From the NCBI GenBank assembly GCA_938036545.1, contig CALHQJ010000041.1, positions 1 through 21,731 of the forward strand: 21,731 nucleotides of DNA, in the 5' to 3' direction. The stretch's first letter is position 1. Each line of letters opens with the position of its first letter. Below are positions 14,236 through 21,731 of the stretch, in pieces. The DNA is from an uncultured Clostridium sp. (lineage in GTDB: Bacteria > Bacillota > Clostridia > Lachnospirales > Lachnospiraceae). The position numbers were made by a program, and so were the translations under genes. The notes under the pieces were generated by a model that was not told the origin of the DNA, made no database searches, and saw only the letters and a program-made list of their open reading frames with translations.

Positions 14236-15144
14236 TTATTCTTTTTCTTCTTTTTCTTTTGCATACTTTCCCGGGGTAATTCCCGTTATTTTCTTAAAGG
14301 CAGAAATAAAATGACTGTCACTATTATAAGAGAGTCCCATTGCCACATCTGTCACTGAAAGGCCACTGCTTAACATTTTTTTAGCTGCAATGATCTTTTG
14401 ATTGGTAATGTATTGATTCAGGGTGAAACCTGTCTCCTTCTTGAAGTAATGACTCAAGTAATAACGATTCATGTAAAAAACATCTGACAAATCGTCCAAT
14501 TCCAGCTTTTCGTCAATATGCTGGACGATATACTTTTTAATTTCTTCAATCCTGTTTCGGTAGGGAATCACCTTTGCCTTGCCCTCTCCCGATATTTCCG
14601 AGTCTATTGCAGGTTTATATTCTTTTTCAACCTTTACAAAAGAGTTAAACATCTGATTTAAAATATTCAAAAGATCCAAAAGGGCAATCCTTGCGCTGTT
14701 TTTGTTATATGTAACAGAAAAATCTTTTGCAATGCTTCTTTCCACATTTTTCATTTTTTCTTCTACCAGTTTTAAATTTCTTCCCGATAAATGCAGGCAG
14801 TTAATGTACTCTTCTGCATATTCTTCAAACAACGCATTAAAATTATAGCCAAATGCCTCTGACAAGGGTTCTATAATCTCCGGCTCAAACATCAGGACAT
14901 ATCGGTTATATTCTTCCCCCTCCCTGCCTTCTGTACGATGATATTCTGTACTGTTAATGAAAAAGATGTCTCCTGGTTTTGTATGATAGATTCGATTCTT
15001 TATTTCCAATTTTGCGCCTTCACTCATAAACAGGATAATTTCATATTGCTTATGAAAATGAAATCCCTGCATCTTCCATCCCTGGGTTGCGCCATGAAAA
15101 TAATATAATGATCCAAACTCTTCAAAAAACACCTTTTTCCTCAT
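14236..15144 (-). CDS. AraC-family transcriptional regulator with cupin sensor domain
   Basis: One-component sugar-responsive regulator, 302 residues. The N-terminal cupin-like domain (about 1-140) has FHFHKQYEIILFMSEG, KPGDIFFINSTEYHR and neighbouring strands. The C-terminal pair of helix-turn-helix motifs (199-298) includes LSHYFKKETGFTLNQYI and the diagnostic GLSYNSDSHFISAFKKITGITPGKY stretch (in outline). No transmembrane segment is present, so it senses a cytosolic ligand, unlike YesN-type regulators paired with a kinase. It lies 7 bases after the GH105 gene and inside the operon it probably controls. The ribosome-binding site is moderate (AGAGG, 10 bases before the ATG). Confidence 0.93.
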   Translation of the reverse strand: MRKKVFFEEFGSLYYFHGATQGWKMQGFHFHKQYEIILFMSEGAKLEIKNRIYHTKPGDIFFINSTEYHRTEGREGEEYNRYVLMFEPEIIEPLSEAFGYNFNALFEEYAEEYINCLHLSGRNLKLVEEKMKNVERSIAKDFSVTYNKNSARIALLDLLNILNQMFNSFVKVEKEYKPAIDSEISGEGKAKVIPYRNRIEEIKKYIVQHIDEKLELDDLSDVFYMNRYYLSHYFKKETGFTLNQYITNQKIIAAKKMLSSGLSVTDVAMGLSYNSDSHFISAFKKITGITPGKYAKEKEEKE

Positions 15145-15151
15145 TCTGTCT

Positions 15152-16225
15152 CTACCTCTCTGCTGTATATCTCATTGCTTCTTGCAGTGCCATAATCATC
15201 ATTGCCTGTCCATAGGTCATTGGACAGCATATTATATTTTTGTAAAACTCAGCATTCTCTCCAATCGGCGTACCATAGGATACATTCTTAACAATTCCGG
15301 CTTCATCAATATAGGAAATCAGATGAGAAAGGCCTTTTTGTACAGTTTCTCCATACTCTTCTTTTGAAATTACACCTTTTCGGATTCCCATCATCATGCC
15401 GCATAAAAATCCTGCGCTGGCAGACAATTCAATGTATGAACTGTTATCGTTAATTACCGTATGCCACAGCCCTTCTTCGGAATCTGCATATCGTTTTAAT
15501 GCCTTTACCTGATTTTTATAAACCGTCAAAAAATGCCGTTTTAATGCATCATCCAGTTCCACCATCTCGATATAGTCCATAATTGCTACGGTATACCAGC
15601 TATTGCCTCTGCCCCACATGATCTTTCCATAATTATTGTTTCGGTCAAAATTAAATCCATGATAAAACAATCCTTCCTGCTTATTAAGCAGATACTTAAT
15701 GTGAAGCAGAAACTGGTAATTTGCTTCGTCAATACAATCCTGGCGTTTTAAAATCACTCCCGCTCTGGCCAAGAAAAGAACGGTCATAAACAGGGTATCA
15801 ATTAGAATCTCCCCCTGATTTGGATTTTTCGTAATCATATGCTGGAAACAGCCGTCTCCAGTCCGGATCAGCCCCTTTTCCTCCATAATCCAGGCTGTCC
15901 ATTCTTTTATCAGTTCCAGATATTCCTGTTTTCCGGTAATTTCATATACATAACTAAGCGTCAGCATAGGCGCTGTAGTATTAACATTTTTTTCCAGTAT
16001 TCCCTCCCTGATTCGATCATCAAACCACTGAATCAGGAATGATAAAATTTTTTCGTCTTTGCTGAACTCATAATATTTATAAAGACCATACAGTCCCACG
16101 CCCTGAGGCCATTCCCAGCAGTCTATGTCAATCAGACTGATAGGGAATTTTTCTTCGATTCCATTATTTTTCATAGTCAGCATAGCGTCTGCAACCAGAT
16201 TTAATTTCTCTTCATATATGCTCAT
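15152..16225 (-). CDS. GH105/GH88-family unsaturated uronyl hydrolase
   Basis: Cytosolic glycoside hydrolase of 357 residues, similar in length and motifs to YteR/YesR, which release the unsaturated uronic acid left at the non-reducing end by polysaccharide lyases. It should fold as an (alpha/alpha)6 barrel. Visible motifs: WEWPQGVGLYGLYKYYE near the start, NVNTTAPMLTLSYVYEITG (80-98), the catalytic-type Asp D143 in LIDTLFM, the LFYHGFNFDRNNN stretch with H189, and MWGRGNSWYTVAIMDY (203-218). There is no signal peptide, so it acts after import. The start at 16225 has AAGGGAG about 8 bases upstream, overlapping the previous stop (3-base gap). It is probably for rhamnogalacturonan-type or other uronate oligosaccharides; the exact substrate is uncertain. 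Confidence 0.9.
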   Translation of the reverse strand: MSIYEEKLNLVADAMLTMKNNGIEEKFPISLIDIDCWEWPQGVGLYGLYKYYEFSKDEKILSFLIQWFDDRIREGILEKNVNTTAPMLTLSYVYEITGKQEYLELIKEWTAWIMEEKGLIRTGDGCFQHMITKNPNQGEILIDTLFMTVLFLARAGVILKRQDCIDEANYQFLLHIKYLLNKQEGLFYHGFNFDRNNNYGKIMWGRGNSWYTVAIMDYIEMVELDDALKRHFLTVYKNQVKALKRYADSEEGLWHTVINDNSSYIELSASAGFLCGMMMGIRKGVISKEEYGETVQKGLSHLISYIDEAGIVKNVSYGTPIGENAEFYKNIICCPMTYGQAMMIMALQEAMRYTAER

Positions 16226-16228
16226 AGG

Positions 16229-18748
16229 TTATTCTCCCTTTATCGTAATTCTTCCCTGGGGCTCCAACGGATAATGATGAACTGTTTCTCCATTTACAGT
16301 AAACTTCCATTTTTCCTCAATGCAGTATTTTGTTTCTTTATCTGTTACGACAATATGACTGTCCTCATTCCATTCAATGGAAATCTGCTTCATCTCTTCT
16401 AAAAATTCTTCCAGTTCTCCGGCCTGTTTTTCAGTCTCAACTTTTACTACCCATACATTTTTACGGCCTCTGCTGACAAATTCCCGATGTGCCGTAGGAC
16501 CACTGGTTACTAAGGAAAGGCCATTCATGGCTTTTACGCCTATATAGCCGCCGTCTTTTCCCACTGCAATTGTTTCTTCTTCTCCGTTGTAACCGCTAAA
16601 TTCACTGAGAGGAATATAAGCATGGGTATAATCAATTCGATTCTCTTTCGGAGTATCAAATACCAGAATTGCCAGATTTTCATACTGAACACCCAATGGA
16701 AGCACACTGTTTCCAGCCCAGAAGTTTGGCCTTCCGCTGCCATATGGATGGGTTTCTCCTGGATGATTGATAAACACCTGTGCGGTTTCATCAATAGTCG
16801 CCTGGACAATGTGTTCCTGGTAACCATTTTGAAAAGGCTTAAAACCAATTGCTGTAGAAAGCTGTACCTCATTATTTTTATAGGTATACAAATTGGCATG
16901 CTGCTCAAATCCCTGAGTATTTTCAAAAATCAGGTTTTGGCCTTCTTTTAGCGTAATATACTTTTTATACTCCTGAGGCGCCTCATAATCGCCGCAGGCA
17001 ACTGCCACATTTCCCATTCCGTTTCTTGCCAGAAAGCCCTCATTATAGAAAAGATATAAAAGGGCTGTGGTTCCGGCATTGTAGTTACCCTTCATCTCTT
17101 TTTCATAGGTTCTTCCGAAGCTGGTCATTACCGCTCCCTTATGTGCGTTAACTGCCAGGCTGTAGCTGACCATATCCAAAGCTCTTTTCGCCATTTCGTG
17201 AAGCTTATCTTCCTTGTCGGTCACATTATAAATTGCTGCCAGACCATGAACGTCTACAGGAATATAGGCGTTGGAATTCCACTCTGTAATGAATTCTCTA
17301 AAAAATTCCTCAAACCACTCTTCCAACAGTTCCCTGCCTCTGGTGCTGACTTCTTTTCCGGTTTTTCCACTGTTAGTAAACAAGTCATCCGGGAACAGCA
17401 GGCCGGCCAGATACTGGCAGGTATGGAACAGTAGGGCATGGTTTTCACTGAAAAACCACATAACATCGTCTCCAGGCTCGTCGATCCAATACCGATAATG
17501 TAAAGCTGCATCTTTAATAACTGCTTTTACCTTATCCGTCATCTGATCCTGATGTTTGAAATAGGTCGTTAAAATTGTAGTAAAATGGAAATCCGAGCAG
17601 TCCTGACGCTGATTAACACCTATAATTTCATCTAAAATCATTTGCTCAGCTTCTTCCAGATGATAGCCCTTTTCAAAATACGCTGCAGCCTTATAGGAAT
17701 TTGCCACACTATATTTTGCAATAGTATCCAATACAGTTTCTTTTCTCTTCTTTACATCTTCGGAACCATTGGTCAAAAATTCTTTCCACACAATCTGGTT
17801 GCCTAATTTTCTCTTTATCAGGACAGGGCCTTCCTGCAGCGCAAATTCAAAAAAGTAAAATCCAGGAAGAATATCTTTTGAATCCATAAGAGAAAGTTTC
17901 TTCTTATCTTTTTTCAGTTCGTAGGAAAGCGCAGTGTCTTCTTCTCCCTCATGCTGCATTTTTTCTACCCATTCTCCATTGGCAATCGACATCTTTAACT
18001 GTTCATTTTCTAAAAGATGCCCTGGCAGCGATAAAGTGACCGGCTCACTTATATAAGTTTCCTTCTCAAAGCAGATATTGTCAAGGATTTTTTCATATCG
18101 CAATACCTTTTCCGTTTCTACTCCATCTGGCACTGGAAGTTGAATGGAAAGTTCCTGGGTTCCCTGATATTTCAGGCGGAAATAATAATCGGTATCTCTC
18201 TCCGCCAGATCATCCAGACATATAATGAATTTATTTTTTCCTTCTTTTAACGGAATCTTTATACTGGTATGTTTTACCATATTTCTGGTAAATGGAATAT
18301 AATCCGTTACGATCTTATCATTATTCCAGATAGTAACGCCGCCGCAGGTCTCAATTTCAAATTCTGCCTCTTCCTCCTGTCCTGCTATTAAATCAGTAAA
18401 GCAGTACGTCCTCAAATAGGTTGGACAGAAATAGAATCCAGATTCCTCATAACCGATATTTCCAAATGGGAAATATACCTGCAGCGCATTTTTCCTTCCA
18501 AATACTTCTGCAGTCTCCCCTGGCAGCATCTGGCTGATATCCAGATATTCTGGCAGATTTTCCCGACGTTTTTCAATAAATTCTTTTCGGCATGGATTTT
18601 CGTGAATAGAAAAGCCTTTCTTTAACCATTCATTAACTCTGCCTTTTAAAATTGCCTTTTTAAAGGTCTGGGGTTCTGTAAATACCCCAGTGGTAATAAA
18701 ACGATTTACATATCCTTCTTCTGATAACGAATATCTGAGTACGTTCAT
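16229..18748 (-). CDS. Large uncharacterised cytosolic protein of glycan operon
   Basis: Protein of 839 residues whose family I cannot name. No signal peptide or membrane segment is seen, so it should be cytosolic. Residues about 85-200 look like a beta jelly roll (IWNNDKIV, then a KEGKNKFIICLDDLAE-type strand pair). Residues 335-590 are helical and carry the segment WFFSENHALLFHTCQYLAG (431-449), reminiscent of the toroid part of polysaccharide-lyase-like proteins. Residues 610-800 are beta-rich, with QEHIVQATID, VFINHPGETHPYG and RPNFWAGNSVLPLG (644-686) as the most conserved-looking parts. AGGAGG lies 7 bases before the ATG at 18748. It is tightly packed between the permease and GH105 genes. 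A lyase or hydrolase acting on the imported oligosaccharide before GH105 is my inference. Confidence 0.88.
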   Translation of the reverse strand: MNVLRYSLSEEGYVNRFITTGVFTEPQTFKKAILKGRVNEWLKKGFSIHENPCRKEFIEKRRENLPEYLDISQMLPGETAEVFGRKNALQVYFPFGNIGYEESGFYFCPTYLRTYCFTDLIAGQEEEAEFEIETCGGVTIWNNDKIVTDYIPFTRNMVKHTSIKIPLKEGKNKFIICLDDLAERDTDYYFRLKYQGTQELSIQLPVPDGVETEKVLRYEKILDNICFEKETYISEPVTLSLPGHLLENEQLKMSIANGEWVEKMQHEGEEDTALSYELKKDKKKLSLMDSKDILPGFYFFEFALQEGPVLIKRKLGNQIVWKEFLTNGSEDVKKRKETVLDTIAKYSVANSYKAAAYFEKGYHLEEAEQMILDEIIGVNQRQDCSDFHFTTILTTYFKHQDQMTDKVKAVIKDAALHYRYWIDEPGDDVMWFFSENHALLFHTCQYLAGLLFPDDLFTNSGKTGKEVSTRGRELLEEWFEEFFREFITEWNSNAYIPVDVHGLAAIYNVTDKEDKLHEMAKRALDMVSYSLAVNAHKGAVMTSFGRTYEKEMKGNYNAGTTALLYLFYNEGFLARNGMGNVAVACGDYEAPQEYKKYITLKEGQNLIFENTQGFEQHANLYTYKNNEVQLSTAIGFKPFQNGYQEHIVQATIDETAQVFINHPGETHPYGSGRPNFWAGNSVLPLGVQYENLAILVFDTPKENRIDYTHAYIPLSEFSGYNGEEETIAVGKDGGYIGVKAMNGLSLVTSGPTAHREFVSRGRKNVWVVKVETEKQAGELEEFLEEMKQISIEWNEDSHIVVTDKETKYCIEEKWKFTVNGETVHHYPLEPQGRITIKGE

Positions 18749-18758
18749 AGCTTTCCTC

Positions 18759-19583
18759 CTAACCTTTTACACCGCCGGCGGTCATTCCGCCGATAATATA
18801 CTTTTGAAGTGTTACAAAGACGATAAGGACCGGAATCATAGAAATTACAGACATTGCCAAAAGGCTGTTCCAGTCTACCGAATACTCACCGGAAAAGTTA
18901 GCTAACGCCAGCTGTAAGGTATAATTTTCTTTTCCATTAATAACTAATTTTGGCCACAGATAATCATTCCATCTCCACATAAAGGAGAAAATACAAAGTA
19001 CAGAAACTACCGGTTTCGCAAGGGGAAGCATCACTCTTAAAAAGATCTGCATTTCCGAAGCCCCGTCAATTCTGGCCGCCTCCATCAGTTCATTGGGAAT
19101 TGGCACATAATACTGACGAACCAAAAATACTGCGGTAGGAGACGCCACTGCCGGAATAATCAGTCCCCATAAGTTATCATAAAGGTTTGTGGCGACGATG
19201 ACCTTAAAAATTGGAATCATAATTACTTCCAGAGGAATCATCAGTGTTGCCATTACCATGCCAAATAACAGCTTTTCCCCTTTAAAATGATATTTTGCAA
19301 ACATGTAGCCAGCCATAACGTTTACCACAACTGTAAGGATGGTTGCCACAACGGATACAAACACGGTATTGGTAAAGTAACGTACAAAATTGCCTTCCGA
19401 TAATGCCAGTACGTAGTTGTCCAGGCTTGGGTGCTTTCCCAGTAAAGACGGCGGCCAGGTAAATAGTTCTCCTGCCGGCTTAAAAGAAGAAAATACTACC
19501 CAGACAATTGGCATCAGAAAAACAAAACACAGGACTGCAAGCAGCACATAAATTGCGGCATGTGTCAACTTATTCATTTTCAT
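18759..19583 (-). CDS. Sugar ABC transporter permease, MalG type
   Basis: Inner-membrane permease of 274 residues with about six transmembrane helices. The EAA loop, contact site for the ATPase, is at 168-191 (MEAARIDGASEMQIFLRV). The C-terminal GGMTAGGVKG is typical of the MalG/CebG branch of carbohydrate uptake type 1 transporters. The start at 19583 has GGAGG 8-9 bases upstream and overlaps the end of the partner permease by 14 bases. No ATPase gene is in the operon, so a shared MsmX/UgpC-type ATPase elsewhere in the genome is expected. The next gene starts 10 bases downstream. Confidence 0.95.
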   Translation of the reverse strand: MKMNKLTHAAIYVLLAVLCFVFLMPIVWVVFSSFKPAGELFTWPPSLLGKHPSLDNYVLALSEGNFVRYFTNTVFVSVVATILTVVVNVMAGYMFAKYHFKGEKLLFGMVMATLMIPLEVIMIPIFKVIVATNLYDNLWGLIIPAVASPTAVFLVRQYYVPIPNELMEAARIDGASEMQIFLRVMLPLAKPVVSVLCIFSFMWRWNDYLWPKLVINGKENYTLQLALANFSGEYSVDWNSLLAMSVISMIPVLIVFVTLQKYIIGGMTAGGVKG

Positions 19584-20448
19584 TCTGACTTCCTCCTTTG
19601 TTAAGCTTAAACTGAGCCATAGTTAATACTGCCAGAACTGCAAATAATACCATTGCCATTGCACAGGCATATCCCATCTGACTCTTCTCAAAACCAGTTT
19701 CCTGAATATGCTGTACCATAAACTTTGTTGCTCCTGCAGGACCGCCTTTTGTCAAGGCAAATACCAGCGGATAGGTCTTAATAACCGTTACGGTAGACAG
19801 TACCAATACCAGCAGGCTGGTAGCCTTTAATAAGGGCAGTGTAATGAACCAGAACTGTTGCCAGAAATTTGCTCCGTCAATTTGTGCTGCTTCATAATAA
19901 TCTCTGGGAATTGATTTAATTCCTGCTACAAACATCACCATATAGTAACCGGCCAGACTCCATACCGTTACAAAGGCAATCACTCCCATGGCCACATTGG
20001 GATCTGTCAGCCACTTGACTGGTGATTTTCCTAATGTAGTAATAATATAATTGATAACGCCAAAATCTTCACCTAATAAGAATCTCCATGACAGGCCCAC
20101 TACAATACTGGAAATCATAGTAGGCCAGTAAAATACTGCCCGAAAGAAATCGCTGCCTTTAATTTCCCTGGTAAGAAGCAATGCAAGCCCCATAGCTGCT
20201 ACATAAATTCCTGGCACAGACATTGCAGTAAATACCAGTGTGCGGGTAAATGCTCTCCAGAAAGTCTTATCTCCCATCAGCTTCGTATAATTTTTCAGAC
20301 CGATAAATTCCTGAGGATTGATTCCGTCCCATTTTGTGAAAGAAATCTTCAGGCCGTTCAGGGCCGGATAAAACAGGAATACGCCAAAGATTACTACCAT
20401 GGGCAGCAACATCAGGTATGGGAACAGTTTTCGTTGAAAAGATCTCAT
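19570..20448 (-). CDS. Sugar ABC transporter permease, MalF/UgpA type
   Basis: First gene of the glycan-uptake operon, 292 residues, with about six transmembrane helices. Signatures are the N-terminal YLMLLPMVVIFGVFLFYPAL helix, TKWDG, GLKNYTKLM, and the EAA loop at 186-208 (EAAQIDGANFWQQFW). It would form the heterodimeric channel with the downstream MalG-type permease, which it overlaps by 14 bases. AAAGGAGG lies 9 bases before the ATG at 20448. The upstream A/T-rich gap must contain the operon promoter and probably the AraC-regulator operator, but I could not fix either with confidence. Confidence 0.95.
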   Translation of the reverse strand: MRSFQRKLFPYLMLLPMVVIFGVFLFYPALNGLKISFTKWDGINPQEFIGLKNYTKLMGDKTFWRAFTRTLVFTAMSVPGIYVAAMGLALLLTREIKGSDFFRAVFYWPTMISSIVVGLSWRFLLGEDFGVINYIITTLGKSPVKWLTDPNVAMGVIAFVTVWSLAGYYMVMFVAGIKSIPRDYYEAAQIDGANFWQQFWFITLPLLKATSLLVLVLSTVTVIKTYPLVFALTKGGPAGATKFMVQHIQETGFEKSQMGYACAMAMVLFAVLAVLTMAQFKLNKGGSQNENE

Positions 20449-20681
20449 GTCTTCATTCCTCCTTTTGCATTTATTCTATCCTATTTTTTTGTTATTTTCT
20501 CATTATTTTTAGTGCATTTTTTATATATTATTGCTATGTTCATTTATTTTTTACAGTATTTTGTATGGTTTTATATCATATAATCAGCATTCATTATGCA
20601 AAAAATTACTTTTCTATATAAAAAGGCTCAAAACAAAAAAACAGCGCCGCACAGCAATTGTTGTACAGCGCTATTTTTTAG
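20449..20681. other. A/T-rich divergent intergenic region
   Basis: Gap between the glycan operon (minus) and the export-protein gene (plus). It holds the ribosome-binding site of the permease gene, a perfect TATAAT on the plus strand at 20579-20584 without a good -35, a small inverted repeat GCAT-N5-ATGC at 20588-20600, and a hairpin at 20643-20672. For the minus strand, TGTAAA-17-AATAAT-like boxes exist but are weak. No open reading frame here looks real. Confidence 0.6.
20643..20672 (+). terminator. Terminator-like hairpin with T tracts on both strands
   Basis: AGCGC (20643-20647) pairs with GCGCT (20668-20672); an inner ACAGC pairs with GTTGT around an AATT loop, with a 3x3 internal loop between. 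It is flanked by A7 at 20635-20641 and T6 at 20674-20679, so it could terminate in either direction. It lies between divergent genes, where no known gene ends, which is odd. Confidence 0.6.
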
Positions 20682-20710
20682 TTGAACTTCCGGACATTTC
20701 CATGTATGAT
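20682..20710 (+). promoter_or_regulatory. Promoter of the small multidrug-export gene
   Basis: TTGAAC (20682-20687), exactly 17 bases, then TATGAT (20705-20710). Each box is one or two bases from consensus. It starts directly after the upstream hairpin. Transcription would begin near 20717, leaving a leader of about 30 bases before the ATG at 20747. Confidence 0.7.
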
Positions 20711-20746
20711 AGAGAAGACTATTTTTTAGAAAGAGGTTTTTTATCT

Positions 20747-21256
20747 ATGGTTGATGCAATTGTACAATGGTTTACGTCTACTCTGTCCGGCGTTATTTCA
20801 AAAGAAGGCATTATTTTTGTAGTTTCTATGATTCCCATCCTGGAGCTTCGAGGCGGCCTGCTGGCAGCGTCTCCAGCCCTTTTAAACGTCCCGATTCTTA
20901 CGGCAATTCCCCTGTGTATCATTGGAAACATTCTCCCCATTCCCTTTATCCTGCTGTTAATCAACAAGATTCTGGAATGGATGGAAACGGTCCGCATATT
21001 CCGCCCTACTGCCTTATGGCTGAAAAACAAAGCCATGAGCAAAAAAGAGCAGATTGAAAAGTATGAATTCTGGGGACTGGTTCTGTTTGTCGGGATTCCT
21101 CTTCCAGGAACCGGCGCCTGGACCGGCGCTCTCATTGCTTCCCTGCTTCATATGAAAATCCGAAAATCCTTCCCCGCCATCTGCCTGGGCATCTTAATTG
21201 CTACTGTAATCATGTCCATTTTATCTTATGGCGTGCTGGGAACCTTATTTGGGTAA
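20747..21256 (+). CDS. Small multi-drug export family membrane protein
   Basis: Integral membrane protein of 169 residues resembling the Sm_multidrug_ex family (COG2426). Four or so hydrophobic segments are visible. The conserved motif is near the N-terminus: MIPILELRGGLLAASPAL, where ELRGG sits in a hydrophobic stretch. A second motif, GIPLPGTGAWTGALIASLL (in outline), lies near 125-143. The family name is historical, and transport of drugs by this group is not well shown. I chose the ATG at 20747 because a promoter lies at 20682-20710 and the family motif follows at normal distance; an open frame extends upstream to 20531 but crosses the hairpin and promoter. AGAGG lies 10 bases before the start. 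Its TAA directly touches the stop of the converging zinc-ribbon gene. Confidence 0.88.
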   Translation: MVDAIVQWFTSTLSGVISKEGIIFVVSMIPILELRGGLLAASPALLNVPILTAIPLCIIGNILPIPFILLLINKILEWMETVRIFRPTALWLKNKAMSKKEQIEKYEFWGLVLFVGIPLPGTGAWTGALIASLLHMKIRKSFPAICLGILIATVIMSILSYGVLGTLFG

Positions 21257-21706
21257 TTAGTTCGTTTCTTCAGGAGATGCTGCTAACGGGATGATTTCAC
21301 CGCTTGCAGTCGTCTCCTGATTTGTTTTTGCACCATTTGTTCTGGCTCCGCATCTGCTGCAAAAAACCGCATCTTTGTCAATCTTTGCTCCGCAGGCCGG
21401 ACAGAGCTGTTTCTCCTCTGCAAAAGCCAGCTTCTCTTCCATTTTGGCAATCCGCACAAGCAGGGACTGGATACCGTGAATCAGCTCTTCTTCCGGATGA
21501 ATCTCTTTTTCTGCCAGCTTTCCCTGGGATTTTTCATAATACCATTTTCCCAAAGCTGCATATAATTCTTTTAGATGGCTTTTCTCCGTTGCAAGCTGAG
21601 CTTTCAGCTGCACGTTTTCCGTCACCTCTTTGGCTTTTCTGGCCGCCTCCCGTCCGGTAACGGCAATGGTTTTTCCAACTTCTTCAAATAATGCATCCAT
21701 GTTCAT
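21257..21706 (-). CDS. Coiled-coil zinc-ribbon protein
   Basis: Hypothetical cytosolic protein of 149 residues. Residues 10-100 are charged and helical, likely a coiled coil (AARKAKEVTENVQLKAQLAT and following). A zinc ribbon follows with C102-x2-C105 and C116-x2-C119 (CPACG and CSRCG). The tail after 125 is short and low in complexity. Proteins of this layout are frequent in Firmicutes and their function is not known. The start at 21706 has GGAGG 8 bases upstream. Its TAA (21259-21257) abuts the TAA of the converging gene, with no terminator between them. Confidence 0.85.
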   Translation of the reverse strand: MNMDALFEEVGKTIAVTGREAARKAKEVTENVQLKAQLATEKSHLKELYAALGKWYYEKSQGKLAEKEIHPEEELIHGIQSLLVRIAKMEEKLAFAEEKQLCPACGAKIDKDAVFCSRCGARTNGAKTNQETTASGEIIPLAASPEETN

Positions 21707-21731
21707 AGCCTAAACCTCCATATATTTCCCG

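Noticed and set aside
20449..20640. Catabolite-response (CcpA) site for the glycan operon
   Set aside because: I found no match to the TG-N-AA-N-CG-type operator in the upstream gap.
20531..20746. Longer form of the export protein starting at 20531
   Set aside because: The added 72 residues cross a terminator-like hairpin and the promoter at 20682-20710 and do not resemble the family; the ATG at 20747 fits.
20719..21135. Open frame of 138 codons on the minus strand opposite the export-protein gene
   Set aside because: Lies antisense to a family-supported membrane protein with its own promoter; composition looks like a shadow frame.

Overview
The window looks like a chromosomal segment of a gut-type Clostridia, most probably Lachnospiraceae. 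This is inferred from gene content and style: moderate GC, strong AGGAGG ribosome-binding sites, A/T-rich gaps, a DUF362 ferredoxin, an S-layer-homology protein, and a carbohydrate ABC system with a cupin/AraC regulator and a GH105 hydrolase but no own ATPase. I see no rRNA, tRNA, CRISPR array, insertion sequence or phage gene. Nearly every base lies in an intact gene, and most genes are on the minus strand.

Layout, left to right. (1) 12-2356, minus: a Na+/phosphate symporter with a PhoU-like tail, then an overlapping PhoB/OmpR-type response regulator. Upstream is a row of TTTACA hexamers on an 11-bp period that looks like a Pho box, so phosphate control with autoregulation is likely. (2) 2506-4455, minus: a cation-diffusion-facilitator transporter and a family M19 dipeptidase, with their own promoter. 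The start of the transporter is unusual: the best ATG with a ribosome-binding site is out of frame and is followed by three A7 runs. (3) 4558-9299, minus: a four-gene operon of an exported SLH-domain protein, a long membrane-fusion adaptor with two tandem adaptor modules, a MacB-type ATPase and a MacB/FtsX-type permease. (4) 9521-10801, minus: metY, sulfhydrylation of O-acetylhomoserine. Divergent from it at 10966-12072, plus: a DUF362/ferredoxin protein with a near-consensus promoter. (5) 12174-12698, minus: a THEP1-like P-loop NTPase, separated from the DUF362 gene by a long hairpin. (6) 12874-20448, minus: a glycan-uptake operon in the order permease, permease, 839-residue uncharacterised protein, GH105 unsaturated-uronyl hydrolase, AraC regulator, solute-binding lipoprotein. 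(7) 20747-21256, plus: a small multidrug-export family membrane protein. Convergent with it, its stop codon directly abutting, is a coiled-coil zinc-ribbon protein at 21257-21706.

How they work together. The glycan operon imports an oligosaccharide, probably containing uronic acid, and processes it in the cytoplasm; the GH105 enzyme removes an unsaturated uronyl end. The 839-residue protein is the best candidate for a poorly described activity: it has no signal peptide, a jelly-roll-like N-terminus, a helical toroid-like middle and a beta-rich C-terminus. The SLH-adaptor-ABC operon suggests an envelope-anchored efflux machine in a single-membrane cell. All functional calls are from reading the translated sequence; no database search was run.
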